A stretch of 64,000 bases of DNA from Thereva unica. Its lineage: Eukaryota; Arthropoda; Insecta; Diptera; Therevidae. The notes beneath the pieces were generated by a model. It was not told where the DNA came from, made no database searches, and saw only the letters and a list, made by a program, of their open reading frames with translations. The DNA is taken from assembly GCA_949987705.1 (NCBI GenBank), contig OX465281.1:169274516-169338515 (forward strand), read 5' to 3'. Positions within the stretch are counted from its first letter, which is position 1. Every line of letters starts with the position of its first letter. Of this stretch, positions 42,317-52,068 are shown piece after piece. The position numbers and the translations under genes were made by a program.

Positions 42317-42449
42317 CAGAGACAGTGATAATAAAAGGATAGAAAAACCTGTTCACCCCTCCAGTCATTTAGATACTTTACCAAGGATAAGACCGAAATT
42401 AAGCTCAGCTAATAGACAATTTTTAATATCTCTGGGACTTAAAAAATGA
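42303..42449 (+). CDS. Short overlapping ORF between capsid genes (48 aa)
   Basis: Starts MLIYNRDSDNKRIEKPVHPS and ends SANRQFLISLGLKK. The start lies inside the end of the minor capsid gene, and its stop overlaps the ATG of the major capsid gene as ATGA (42446-42449). Basic, with a motif RPKLSSANRQFLISLG that I believe recurs in other insect Polintons at this position. The tight overlaps argue for a real, translationally coupled gene. Function unknown; a small capsid or scaffold peptide is possible. Confidence 0.55.
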   Translation: MLIYNRDSDNKRIEKPVHPSSHLDTLPRIRPKLSSANRQFLISLGLKK

Positions 42450-43645
42450 GTGAAATATTGAATATTAACAGAGGGGTTTCTTATGATAACAGTGTATCAA
42501 AAGTAGAATACCACAGCTATTCACCATTTTTAACTTCATTTAAAAACAGTGATGAGATTCGAATTGTAGTACAACATCAAGATTTGTACATTCTACCTAG
42601 TGAGAGTCTAATTTATATTGAAGGCTCTGTAGCTAAGACTGATGGGACAAAATCTGCTGATGCAAGCCTAACAAACAATGTTTTCTCATTTCTTTTCGAT
42701 GAAATTCGCTACGAATTAAATGGTGTGGAAATCGATCGAACAAGAAACCTCGGAATTGTATCAACGTTGAAGAACTATATCTCGTTAAATGAAAATGAAA
42801 GCAAAATGCTTTACAATGCTGGTTGGTCGCCCTCAGAATCCATGAAACCTGAAAAGTTGTTCTTCAATTTCTGTGTACCGCTTAATATGTTGTTAGGATT
42901 TGCCGAAGACTACAAAAAAATCATTTTAAACGCTAAACATGAACTAATTTTAATTCGAAGCAGAACAGATGAGAATGCTATTATAGCTCCCACCGATGAA
43001 GTTGCTGTTAACATTTTCAAGTTGCAATGGAAAATACCACATATATCTGTAGCAGACAATGAGAAGCTTTCATTGCTGAAAATTGTTGAAAGTGGACGTC
43101 CAATTCAAACTCCATTCCGTAGTTGGGATGTGTACGAATACCCGTTGTTACCTATAACAACTGATCACACATGGTCAGTTAAAATATCTGCACAATTGGA
43201 AAAGCCGAGATATGTTATACTAGCCCTACAAACAGATCGTAAAGATAATAGGAAAAAGGATGCAAGCAAGTTTGATCACTGTAATCTTACTAATGTTAAA
43301 GTACACCTAAACTCTGATTCTTATCCATACGATGATTTAAATTTGAAATTTGATCGAGAACGATATGCTCTACTATATAACATGTATGCAAAATTTCAGC
43401 AGTCCTATTTTGGGCGTCAACCGCAACCTCTCCTCTCAGCTAAAGAATTTCTCGAACACGCTCCAATTGCAGTTATCGATTGTTCTCATCAAAATGAAGC
43501 TATCAAAACGGGCCCTGTAGATATAAAATTAGAGTTCAAAACCTCCACTAATATTCCATCGAAAACAACAGCTTACTGCTTACTTATCCACGATCGAATA
43601 GTCGAGTATAATCCGCTCACTAGTGAAGTTAAGAAAGTTATTTAA
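42446..43645 (+). CDS. Major capsid protein, double jelly-roll type (399 aa)
   Basis: Order and features fit insect Polinton major capsid proteins: SVSKVEYHSYSPFLTSF near the N-terminus, SLIYIEGSVAK, NNVFSFLFDEIRYELNGVEID, FFNFCVPLNMLLGFAEDY, HELILIRSRTDEN, then the second barrel with RYVILALQTDR, CNLTNVKVHLNSDSYPYDDLNL, a QQSYFGR segment and a C-terminal hydrophobic strand (TTAYCLLIHDRIVEYNP). No signal peptide or membrane segment. With the penton, protease and ATPase it completes the morphogenetic module, so virions are conceivable. Confidence 0.87.
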   Translation: MSEILNINRGVSYDNSVSKVEYHSYSPFLTSFKNSDEIRIVVQHQDLYILPSESLIYIEGSVAKTDGTKSADASLTNNVFSFLFDEIRYELNGVEIDRTRNLGIVSTLKNYISLNENESKMLYNAGWSPSESMKPEKLFFNFCVPLNMLLGFAEDYKKIILNAKHELILIRSRTDENAIIAPTDEVAVNIFKLQWKIPHISVADNEKLSLLKIVESGRPIQTPFRSWDVYEYPLLPITTDHTWSVKISAQLEKPRYVILALQTDRKDNRKKDASKFDHCNLTNVKVHLNSDSYPYDDLNLKFDRERYALLYNMYAKFQQSYFGRQPQPLLSAKEFLEHAPIAVIDCSHQNEAIKTGPVDIKLEFKTSTNIPSKTTAYCLLIHDRIVEYNPLTSEVKKVI

Positions 43646-43656
43646 AAAGAAAAAAT

Positions 43657-44130
43657 ATGGCTGCAATAGTTGACATCCAAGGATTCAAGGACCAACAAAA
43701 TAAGTTTATTGTTAAGGAGCTAGCAATTCTTTCTTCGGAGGATAAGCTTCAACATTTTATTTTCCAACCACCGTTTAAATTTGAGGACTTAACACCAAAA
43801 ATTAAAAAACAAGTTTTTTGGTTAAAAAACAATCTTCACGGATTCAGTTGGTATGACGGATATGTTCCATATCATTACCTCTATACTGTTGTTGCACCTT
43901 TACTTGTTGAAAAAATCATTTATGTTAAAGGTCTAGAAAAAATAGAATGGGTAAAGGATTTTCTTGGAAACGGAGTAACCATTTTAGATATTGAACGTGA
44001 ACTGCAATGTCCGAAACTATCATGGCTTCAATTTAAACATCAAGAGTTCTCATGCCTTAATCATAAAGGGCAGTGTGCTCTACAAAATGTATTTGTCATT
44101 AGAAAATTTTTATTATATAACAATAAATAA
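43657..44130 (+). CDS. Polinton protein of unknown function, possibly RNase H/exonuclease-fold (157 aa)
   Basis: Starts MAAIVDIQGFKDQQNKFIVK, i.e. a strand with an early Asp followed by a second strand, as in DEDD exonucleases. Later come WLKNNLHGFSWYDGYVPYHYL, a strand IIYVKGLEKIEWV, GVTILDIERELQCPKL and HQEFSCLNHKGQCALQNVF with Cys/His residues. The pattern may be a degenerate nuclease fold, but the usual acidic set is not convincing. I believe similar proteins follow the capsid gene in other insect Polintons. Convergent with polB, 71 bp apart. Confidence 0.6.
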   Translation: MAAIVDIQGFKDQQNKFIVKELAILSSEDKLQHFIFQPPFKFEDLTPKIKKQVFWLKNNLHGFSWYDGYVPYHYLYTVVAPLLVEKIIYVKGLEKIEWVKDFLGNGVTILDIERELQCPKLSWLQFKHQEFSCLNHKGQCALQNVFVIRKFLLYNNK

Positions 44131-44201
44131 AGAAAACAAGAAAATTCAAAACAAGTTATTTTATTCACACACACCCTTTTTCACCAGTTACATTATTTCA
44201 C

Positions 44202-47200
44202 TTATATAAAGTAATATTCATCAATCTCTTTGTTTCCCCAGGCTAAAGTATTTACACAGTTCGGTAATACAAATCTTTTATCATCAGAACTGTTTAAAGC
44301 AATTTTATTAATTAATTGTGAAAACAGACGGTGTTTATGACTTCTAAAAACATTCATTTTTTTCCTTAAAACCTCAGTTTTATTTAACAAAATATTTTTA
44401 TAGTCTTCTATTTCTATTTCATTTTCTACAATATGTTTTTTGATACCTTTTATTTTCTTAATCGAATCTCTTTCCGTTATAAAACAATATGTCTTAGATT
44501 TTAAACCAACAAATTCTAAAATTATATTTCCCGAGCATTCATCTTTAAATTTACCTAAAACTTTTTTGTTAATTTGAGGTATCCCATAAATATTATTCTT
44601 CACATATTCACTAGTATCAAATTTATCTAGATCACTTTTTATATCCTCATAGAAGTCATTAGTTTTTATTTCATATATAAAAGAGTCTGTATCAGTATAT
44701 AATAGCTTCACATTTTCCTTATATTTTTCTTTTATATAATTGTAATGAAAATCGTACATCAACGTTTTAGATAGATCTAGAACTGTAAATCCTACGTATA
44801 TAGGTTTATCATACAAAACTTTTACTCTATTCATTTCTATTAAAATTAAATCGTTGTGAATAATTGTACGACTTTTAAAATTAGGCCTACTTATTAAACT
44901 TCTAGCACCAAGCATCTTACCTTTATTTTCCCAAGTTGTAATCAACCTTACATCTATTCTTTTATCAATATTTTCCATCGTTTTCCCAAAAACACTGTTA
45001 TTCATAAGTTTATAAAAGTCTTTCGTAAAAGAATTGGTGGATTTAATCCTTAAATTATTATTTAACTCTATGTAAGGCTTCAGCCAAGGTTCCTGATAAA
45101 ATTCTAACACACGATGGATTTTTTTTATTACCAACCCATTTTCTAGAGCTTGCCTTAAATTCGTATAATGAATAATATATTTTTTCTTTGGAAATAGATT
45201 TGCTATAAGTTTTTTATTTTTACTTTGTTCATATGGAGGTGTGATATTTTCAGGGCAGAATGGGAAATCATTGTGAAGTTCATGTAATTCCTCAGAATAT
45301 TCTAAATCGACTTCAAAAATATACCCTTTTGAGTCTTCATCACCCAGTTTCTGTAAATCTAAGGCTCCAATTTCAGATTCCATTAACCACCGAAAGTCTT
45401 TTTTCGGCAAATATTTAGACATCGCCCACCCGTATTGGTTATTAGCATCTAAATATGTGATATATATAGATTCTTTTGAACTATCGTAATTAGGTGTATA
45501 TTTATTATTCGCTTTAGAATATCTTCCACTACATTGACTTAATCCACCTCTAATTGAATTTTTAAAGAAATTAAACATATCGATATCAGTTAGAAGTTCC
45601 AGTTCGACTTTAGTCATTTTCAGCATCGCATCCCAACTAAGGCTTGGTGCAGTATAATAATGACATGGATCTAATTTGTATGCTTCTAAACATACATTAC
45701 GAAAATTTTCAAATACATCAGTGAGAAGAAGTACATCAGTCTTTAAATATAAATCACTATATTCACCTAAGTTATTTATATGAAATTTTCGCCATATTAA
45801 CTTAGCACGCATATATTCTGCAGTAGTGATTTGTGAGGAATTCAATGAACTATTGAAAGCGTGTTGAGGGGGTAAGCATTTTTCTTCCAACCTTTTTATG
45901 TTATCGATATATTCATAGGGGAACACTCCTTTTTGTCGAATTAAATTAAATTCATCTTCCTTAGGAAAAGTTCGACGTATTTCTGAAAATTGAGATGAAT
46001 CTAAATTTTTAGCTAATTTATCCAAGCTGGAAGACATGAAACGAAAGGAATCAATAAATCGCAATTTTAGATTTTTCCGGTTATCAACTTGAATATGCTT
46101 TGTGAAGGATATATATTTTTCTTTATTATTAGCGAGTACATCAATTTTTTCCTCACACATTCCAAACTCTCTAACGATGAAATGAGAGTCATAACCTGAT
46201 AGGTTGTGAAATATTACAGGGATAAATTTGGGGGTCTGATAGCTCAAATTACATTGCTTATGTGCTGCACCTCGAAACTCACCAGTTAGATGATCGTGAT
46301 CTAACACCTTATCATTATTTAAATTTTCAGCACATATATGACATTTAGTTGCAGTTTGAAATTGAAATGTCTGCATAATAGATAATGGATTTACAGGTAT
46401 TATAGTATTTAAAATGTCATATATATATAAAGCATCACTCTCGAGTCTACTCATAAACACTTTCACACAATCATCACCTCTATACGTTTCAAATTTACTT
46501 AAAGAGTCATCATAACTACATTTTATAAAATATGCGAAGCTATGAGGTTCGTGAAAATGTGTATTATTAGTAAAGGAAGATGAAGGGTTTGGGTTGCAAG
46601 TACTTATTGGTTTCAAGGTACATTCGAAGTCGGCATATATTGTGAAGGGCACCCTTAATTCTGATTTATAGTTTTTAAATTTTAAAATGTTATTAGCTTC
46701 AGTGGGGAGTGAGGTGACTATTCTATTACATTCAAGTAAATTATGTTTCCTCAAATCTTTTTCTTTTCTAAAATAAATTAAACAGCCATCACAGAGCCAC
46801 TTTCGATTATGTCGCTGTGATATTTGTCTACTTACTAATCTATCTAAATTTTTTATCCAACAATAATGCTGCTTATCCCCTTCTTCAATGTGCAGCAGAT
46901 TTACGTGGTTTTCTCTCTTATTATTGGTATAATACAAGGGACCTATAATTTTTTCGTTTTCTACACCATAAACATTAATACTAATGCTATTTAATTGCTC
47001 GAATGTACTAATGTTTTTTATTGCCATAGGGAATTCTAAACTACCTAAATCGAAAATATCACTAACTTTTGGATATGATGAAATTCTATCCACGTTATTT
47101 TTAGCTGGATATTGCGATGCCGCTACTGCCCACGCGAAACACATATTATCATTGTTTCTAACATTAATTACAGCTTTTTTACTTCTAATCCATTTAGGTA

Positions 47201-47987
47201 GTTCTATATATGATGAACCTGAAATGGATGCATATTTATTATTATTTATTTCTAAAATATAAAACACGCTACCTTGAATGGGTGCATATTTATTAATATT
47301 TATTTCTAAATATAAAACACGTTCAATTGCCCATCCAGAATCTCGCTCCTGAAACTCTTCACTCTTTGCAACTATTTCACTTTTAAATTCATCACATATT
47401 TGCTGAAAATCACTCGACGCTGATATAATTTTATTTTTAGTGTTAAATGATTTAATATCCTTTAAAGGTTCCTCTTCTTCTTTTGTTTGATCCTTTATAT
47501 AAAGAGCAAAAATCTCGAGATTTAATTTATATGTTAAATGTGTTTCACGATATTTGTCAAATAGTGTAATTAGTTTGCTAGAGTTAGCAGTTAAAAATGA
47601 TTCTATACTTGGATTTATATTTATCGCACTTAACCGATAACTTACTATGCGCGATTTAAATGCACTGTCAATTTTTTTTAAATTATCTTCACAATCAATG
47701 CATATATTGTCCTTATGCTTATTAGTTCTCACATGGGCTGAATAAAGATTTTTTGCTATTACTATTTTACAAGCATCACAATATATCTCATTTTCACCAC
47801 TTAATTTTCTTCTTTTAGCAGGTTGTACAGATTCAGGTATTATCAACGATGTTGATGTTGATGGTGTTGCTATTATCGACTTTGATGGTGTTCGTTTTTT
47901 CAACACATATTTATGCTTAGATTCCATATGTCGATACATATTATCCCTACGTGTGAACCGAGAACTACAAATTTCGCAAGAAAACAT
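44202..47987 (-). CDS. Protein-primed family B DNA polymerase with N-terminal extensions (1261 aa)
   Basis: N-terminus: C2H2 fingers (FSCEICSSRFTRRDNMYRHM; YCDACKIVIAK...H). About 278-380: an OTU-like segment, with NNDNMCFAWAV (Cys near 283) and HYCWIKNLDRL (His near 374). A further C2H2-like knuckle (CDGCLIYFRKEKDLRKH) lies near 400. 3'-5' exonuclease: YADFECT near 450 and HNLSGYDSHF near 594, with an endonuclease VII-like CHIC...LDHDHLTGEFRG...C inserted near 552-585. Polymerase: YLDANNQYGWAMS near 848, KLMNNSVFGKTMEN near 995, YTDTDS near 1097. It would replicate the element using a terminal-protein primer. Length is typical for insect Polintons. Frame fully open. Confidence 0.95.
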   Translation of the reverse strand: MFSCEICSSRFTRRDNMYRHMESKHKYVLKKRTPSKSIIATPSTSTSLIIPESVQPAKRRKLSGENEIYCDACKIVIAKNLYSAHVRTNKHKDNICIDCEDNLKKIDSAFKSRIVSYRLSAININPSIESFLTANSSKLITLFDKYRETHLTYKLNLEIFALYIKDQTKEEEEPLKDIKSFNTKNKIISASSDFQQICDEFKSEIVAKSEEFQERDSGWAIERVLYLEININKYAPIQGSVFYILEINNNKYASISGSSYIELPKWIRSKKAVINVRNNDNMCFAWAVAASQYPAKNNVDRISSYPKVSDIFDLGSLEFPMAIKNISTFEQLNSISINVYGVENEKIIGPLYYTNNKRENHVNLLHIEEGDKQHYCWIKNLDRLVSRQISQRHNRKWLCDGCLIYFRKEKDLRKHNLLECNRIVTSLPTEANNILKFKNYKSELRVPFTIYADFECTLKPISTCNPNPSSSFTNNTHFHEPHSFAYFIKCSYDDSLSKFETYRGDDCVKVFMSRLESDALYIYDILNTIIPVNPLSIMQTFQFQTATKCHICAENLNNDKVLDHDHLTGEFRGAAHKQCNLSYQTPKFIPVIFHNLSGYDSHFIVREFGMCEEKIDVLANNKEKYISFTKHIQVDNRKNLKLRFIDSFRFMSSSLDKLAKNLDSSQFSEIRRTFPKEDEFNLIRQKGVFPYEYIDNIKRLEEKCLPPQHAFNSSLNSSQITTAEYMRAKLIWRKFHINNLGEYSDLYLKTDVLLLTDVFENFRNVCLEAYKLDPCHYYTAPSLSWDAMLKMTKVELELLTDIDMFNFFKNSIRGGLSQCSGRYSKANNKYTPNYDSSKESIYITYLDANNQYGWAMSKYLPKKDFRWLMESEIGALDLQKLGDEDSKGYIFEVDLEYSEELHELHNDFPFCPENITPPYEQSKNKKLIANLFPKKKYIIHYTNLRQALENGLVIKKIHRVLEFYQEPWLKPYIELNNNLRIKSTNSFTKDFYKLMNNSVFGKTMENIDKRIDVRLITTWENKGKMLGARSLISRPNFKSRTIIHNDLILIEMNRVKVLYDKPIYVGFTVLDLSKTLMYDFHYNYIKEKYKENVKLLYTDTDSFIYEIKTNDFYEDIKSDLDKFDTSEYVKNNIYGIPQINKKVLGKFKDECSGNIILEFVGLKSKTYCFITERDSIKKIKGIKKHIVENEIEIEDYKNILLNKTEVLRKKMNVFRSHKHRLFSQLINKIALNSSDDKRFVLPNCVNTLAWGNKEIDEYYFI

Positions 47988-48244
47988 TTTAAGCGTCTTA
48001 CTGAAGAATTGAAGTAAACTGTCGAAATTGACTAAAAATTATGCTATATGTACTCTCTGAAAATGTTAATGGTTACAAAAAAAATTCATTTCCTGAAATT
48101 CTACAAAACTGTAATCAAGTGGAACCAGAACAAAAAAACCAACTATAAAACCATAAAACCACATTATTTTCACACATATGAATAAAATCTGAAAATGGGA
48201 TGAGGATTTGTATAATAGAAAGAATTTATACTATATATATTTTT

Positions 48245-48694
48245 TTATTTTCCATAATAATTATATTTTTGTGATGGAATAATTCCATCATCATCATCAT
48301 CATCATCCCCAATTACATTCACATCTTGAAGTGAGGAACTTAAATTGGGATCATATTTTTCGAATATTACTTCGGAAATATTACCCTTAGTGCTTATATT
48401 GCGAACGCAATGTTCTCCCTTTTTTAAAAAGTTGATCGCCTTCTCCGATAATTTAGCATATCGCGGTGATAGGTATAAATTAGCCTCTTCCAGCTCGAGC
48501 CTCACTCTCTCACCATACTGGGTAACGACTTTATTCGCATCAACAATTTTGTATTGTTTACCGATAATCATGTCCTTTTGACTTAGGGTTTTCTTGAACC
48601 TAAACCCGTTGAGCTCTGACATAATTTCATCTTCAGAATCTTCCTCGAACAATCTCCTCTTCACACCTTTACTAGTTGTAGCCTTAATGCTCAT
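48245..48694 (-). CDS. Probable OB-fold ssDNA-binding protein with acidic tail (149 aa)
   Basis: The central region (KDMIIGKQYKIVDANKVVTQ, YGERVRLELEEANLYLS) has the strand pattern of a small OB-fold. The C-terminus is DDDDDDDG followed by a short tail, like the acidic regulatory tails of viral and bacterial SSBs. Basic N-terminus (KGVKRRLF) may be a nuclear localisation signal. Located between polB and the right terminal repeat on the polB strand, so a replication role fits. Family assignment is inferred from shape only. Confidence 0.6.
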   Translation of the reverse strand: MSIKATTSKGVKRRLFEEDSEDEIMSELNGFRFKKTLSQKDMIIGKQYKIVDANKVVTQYGERVRLELEEANLYLSPRYAKLSEKAINFLKKGEHCVRNISTKGNISEVIFEKYDPNLSSSLQDVNVIGDDDDDDDGIIPSQKYNYYGK

Positions 48695-48922
48695 GTTGAT
48701 CTAATTTGGGAAAAAATATTATAATTTTAATAGAAAAACAATATATGAAATTACTTACTTCTTTATACTTCTTTATACTTCGCTCAAAGACTTGATTAGA
48801 ACTTATGAAGAAGAACCACTCTGGCCTCAGTATTTATTTAATTTTGTCAACTGATTACTGACCGTAACTGCTTATGAGAAGTGTGATTTCTTAACAAAAA
48901 AAATTCTTTTTTATTTAACCAC

Positions 48923-49656
48923 ATCCCTACAAATTCGATATCACAAAACTCAAGAATAAACACCTAAAAAATATCTCAAATAGAAATAATTTGTTAACTT
49001 TCTGAACAGAACAGAAATTCTCATGTGAAAATGAAATTATCTAACCGCAAACTTAAAACAAAACGAACATTTCTGAACTTATATCTAGAACAGAAATTCT
49101 CATGGAAAAATGAAATTATCTAGCCGCAAACTTAAAACAGATGAAATTTCAACATATTCACTTTCAATTTCTTATTAATTCTGAATTCATGCAATTACCT
49201 AACGATATCTTTGAACAAAAATTTGAAAATTCTAAACCACTTAGCATGTTGCATTGTTCTACCCATCTAGACAACATTAACAAGCTCTAACCTGAAAAGT
49301 ATGTGAAAAGAAACAGCCGCCACTGCTATCACCATCGAACACAACCACCATCACCACCACCATCGTCGCTGAACTAGCCGAAAAGTGTGCAAAAAAAAAA
49401 ACAATGTCTCAAAACATATCCAAATTCTCACAAGCCGAAGAGTATGTGAAAGAATAATGCTCTAAAAAACATACTCAAATTCTTACATAAGCCGAAAATT
49501 ATGCAAAAAACAATGCAAATTTATTGCATATTTTTTGGTGCTCTCAAAACATACGCCTAAAGGTATGCAAAAAACAATGAAAATTTATTGCATACTTTTT
49601 GGCGCTCTCAATTTCGGGAGGAGGAGGTGAGCCAGAAGCATCCAAAATCTACTACT
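48923..49656. repeat. Polinton right terminal inverted repeat, 734 bp
   Basis: Reverse complement of the left repeat, ending ...CCAAAATCTACTACT. It has two copies of the internal unit of about 65 bp rather than three, and scattered substitutions, so the two ends have drifted or were not homogenised since insertion. Confidence 0.92.
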
Positions 49657-50650
49657 TGGGTGTCAAATGAAAGGGTATGATAAGTAGAACACCATAAGCA
49701 ATATATTATCCTCGATATTTCGTTTGGTCCATGGCGGCCATTTCAAGAGAATGGATTAACATTTTCTTCACAACCCCCTCGACATGGGTATCAAACGAAT
49801 GGGCATCATAAGTAAGGCAATAAGCTATGTGTTTAGATTCATGGCGATTTCCTCAGGAGGGCCGGTTACCATTCTCTTCAGAACCCTTTCGACATGGGTA
49901 TCAAATGAAAGGGTATGATAAGTAAAACACCATAAGCAATACAATATACTCAGAACATCATTAGGTCCGTGGCGGCCTCCTCAGGAGGGTGGGTTACCAT
50001 TCTCTTCAGAACCCTTTCGACATGGGTGTCAAATGAAAGGGTATGATAAGTAGAACACCATAAGCAATATATTATCCTCGATATTTCGTTTGGTCCATGG
50101 CGGCCATCTCAAGAGAATGGATTAACATTTCCTTCACAACCCTCTCGACATGGGTATCAAACGAAAGGGCATCAAAAGTAATGCAATAAGCTATGTTAGA
50201 TCCATGGCGACCTCCTCAGGAGGGCCGGTTACCATTCTCTTCAGAACCCTTTCGACATGGGTATCAAATGAAAGGGTATGATAAGTAAAACACCATAAGC
50301 AATACAATATACTCAGAACATCATTAGGTCCATGGCGGCCTCCTCAGGAGGGTGGGTTACCATTCTCTTCAGAACCCTTTCGACATGGGTGTCAAATGAA
50401 AGGGTATGATAAGTAGAATACCATAAGCAATATATTATCCTTAATATTTCGTTTGGTCCATGGCGGCCATCTCAAGAGAGCGGATTAACATTTTGTTCAC
50501 AACCCCCTCGACATGGGTATCAAACGAAAGGGCATCATAAGTAATGCAATAAGCTATGTCTTTAGATCCATGGCGACCTCCACAGGAGGGCCGGTTACCA
50601 TTCTCTTCAGAACCCTTTCGACATGGGTATCAAATGAAAGGGTATGATAA
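49657..50650. repeat. Satellite / higher-order tandem repeat, right block
   Basis: Continuation of the array cut by the Polinton. Type A monomers (GGTCCATGGCGGCC) start at 49726, 50092 and 50455, giving higher-order periods of 366 and 363 bp. Monomer sequences match the left block closely. The array stops at GATAAGTG (50646-50653), where BEL-C begins. Confidence 0.9.
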
Positions 50651-50658
50651 GTGTTTGT

Positions 50659-51209
50659 TGCCTCTTTCTTCCTTCCGTGGTTTGTCCTTGGTTGCTACAC
50701 TCACTCACACATTAAAAGATGTAGATTCAAAATAATGGAAACCACTTTAATTAATACACAATGAATTTGATATGATATAAATACAAGAATAATGAAAACA
50801 CTTTAATTAATACACAATGAATTTGATATGATATAAATACAAGAATAATGAAAACACTTTAATTAATACACAATGAATTTGAGATAATATAAATTTTATA
50901 ATAATTCTGACTGTTGCTTTCGCGGCGGCGTGGTACTCACTGGTCCCAGCGATGGTAGCGATGGTCGATGAAAAGCGATGAACCCGGGGGTTTTTGCCGG
51001 TCACAACATGTCGCAACTTCCTAGTTGCTGAGTAACGCATTTCCTAAGAATTTGTTGACCTAATTCCGTTCACCGGCTATTTGCTGATTCTTGCAGCCAC
51101 GGGTTGTTCACCGTTGAATTGGAACGTTGAACATTTTGGGCCGCCTTGAAATATCTGTATTTCAAAGAGAGAAAAACAATACTAATTAGATGAGGTTATG
51201 TGGGTGGCA
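50659..51209 (-). repeat. Probable 3' LTR of BEL-C
   Basis: Bounded on the plus strand by TGCCTCTTTC (or TGTTTGTTGCC at 50652) and GGGTGGCA at 51209. On the minus strand the LTR start TGCCACCC follows a purine run GGAGGAAA, a short polypurine-tract candidate. No second LTR is available for comparison, so the boundaries are tentative. It contains a 56 bp tandem repeat. Confidence 0.42.
50731..50890. repeat. 56-57 bp tandem repeat, 2.8 copies
   Basis: The unit AATAATGAAAACACTTTAAT (first 20 bases) repeats at 50731, 50788 and 50844 with very few differences, inside the probable BEL-C LTR. Confidence 0.9.
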
Positions 51210-52063
51210 TTTCCTCCGAACCACAATAGCTTCCCGTGCAAGGAGTTATTTGATGGGCGCTCCGACTCGCCCCAGATTAGGAATATAGATAAAGGATATG
51301 GAAAGGAGATGAATTTGTTTCTGGATAAGAGGTAGAAAAATGCAATGCAAGTTGGTTTATGATTTACTAGTTAGTGATGGATATATTGTATTTTTGTTTG
51401 GCGTTGAAGTGAGTCTAATGTTATGGTGCTGCTACTCAACTCTCGAACTCCATTTGTAGGACGTTCGTTGGGCTCCTCTGCTGCTTGTTGAGGTGACTCA
51501 GTGCATACCGACGTCAATTGGATGTTTGGTTCTTGATGAGATTGTCGCAAGTCTTTATGCACCAGATATGTGGTAAGTGTGTTACACGTTGCTGCGAGTA
51601 GCCACCAACTTTTTTCTCGGAGTGTAGAGATGAGCTTGGCGTTGATAACTACTCCTATGAGGTATTTAACTAAGCGTATTATGAGCCACAACCCAATGAA
51701 TCCAGCAGATACTTGACCTAACGTTGAGAATATAGACCAGGTTTGAAACAGATATTCCGATATTTGAGTAAAATGATGATGCGAGAAGAGGTGTAGAATG
51801 TTGATATCCTGTTGATCTACATATGTCGTGTCCGACTAAAGCCCTGGTAACGATGTTCTCAATTGCTTGACGTTTTGAAGGGTACATTATCTGCTTTCGT
51901 AGGTCATTGACACTTTCATAAGAGTATATTCCAGATTTAATCAATTCATGAGGATCATTATATTTCCACGGTATATCTTCTGATGGTTTTAGTGACTCGG
52001 GTGACTCTAAGCGATGGATTTGTGGCGAAAATCCATACCAGGTTCCGTGTAGAAAATAAGTTG
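51210..52063 (-). pseudogene. BEL-C env, C-terminal part (membrane anchor and tail)
   Basis: Minus-strand readings in at least two frames give a membrane-proximal ectodomain (RKQIMYPSKRQAIENI, residues LVGHDICRSTG), a hydrophobic anchor (WLIIRLVKYLIGVVI) and a polar tail ending at the stop at 51371. Frameshifts at about 51680 and 51950 separate the blocks. From 51370 to 51210 I see only untranslated sequence. The upstream part of env lies beyond the LINE at 55559. Relic of a fusion glycoprotein; not functional. Confidence 0.65.
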
Positions 52064-52068
52064 AGGTA

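Larger units (their letters stand above)
33746..49656. mobile_element. Complete Polinton/Maverick element
   Basis: The 15911 bp element is bounded by terminal inverted repeats beginning AGTAGTAGATTTTGGATG and flanked by a perfect 6 bp duplication TGGGTG (33740-33745 and 49657-49662) within a satellite. AG...CT ends, hundreds of bp of inverted repeat and a 6 bp duplication are Polinton hallmarks. It contains protein-primed polB, retrovirus-type integrase, packaging ATPase, cysteine protease, double- and single-jelly-roll capsid candidates, plus accessory genes. All coding frames are open. Gene blocks run in convergent and divergent groups: plus 34808-36886, minus 36926-40245, plus 40346-44130, minus 44202-48694. 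Confidence 0.96.
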
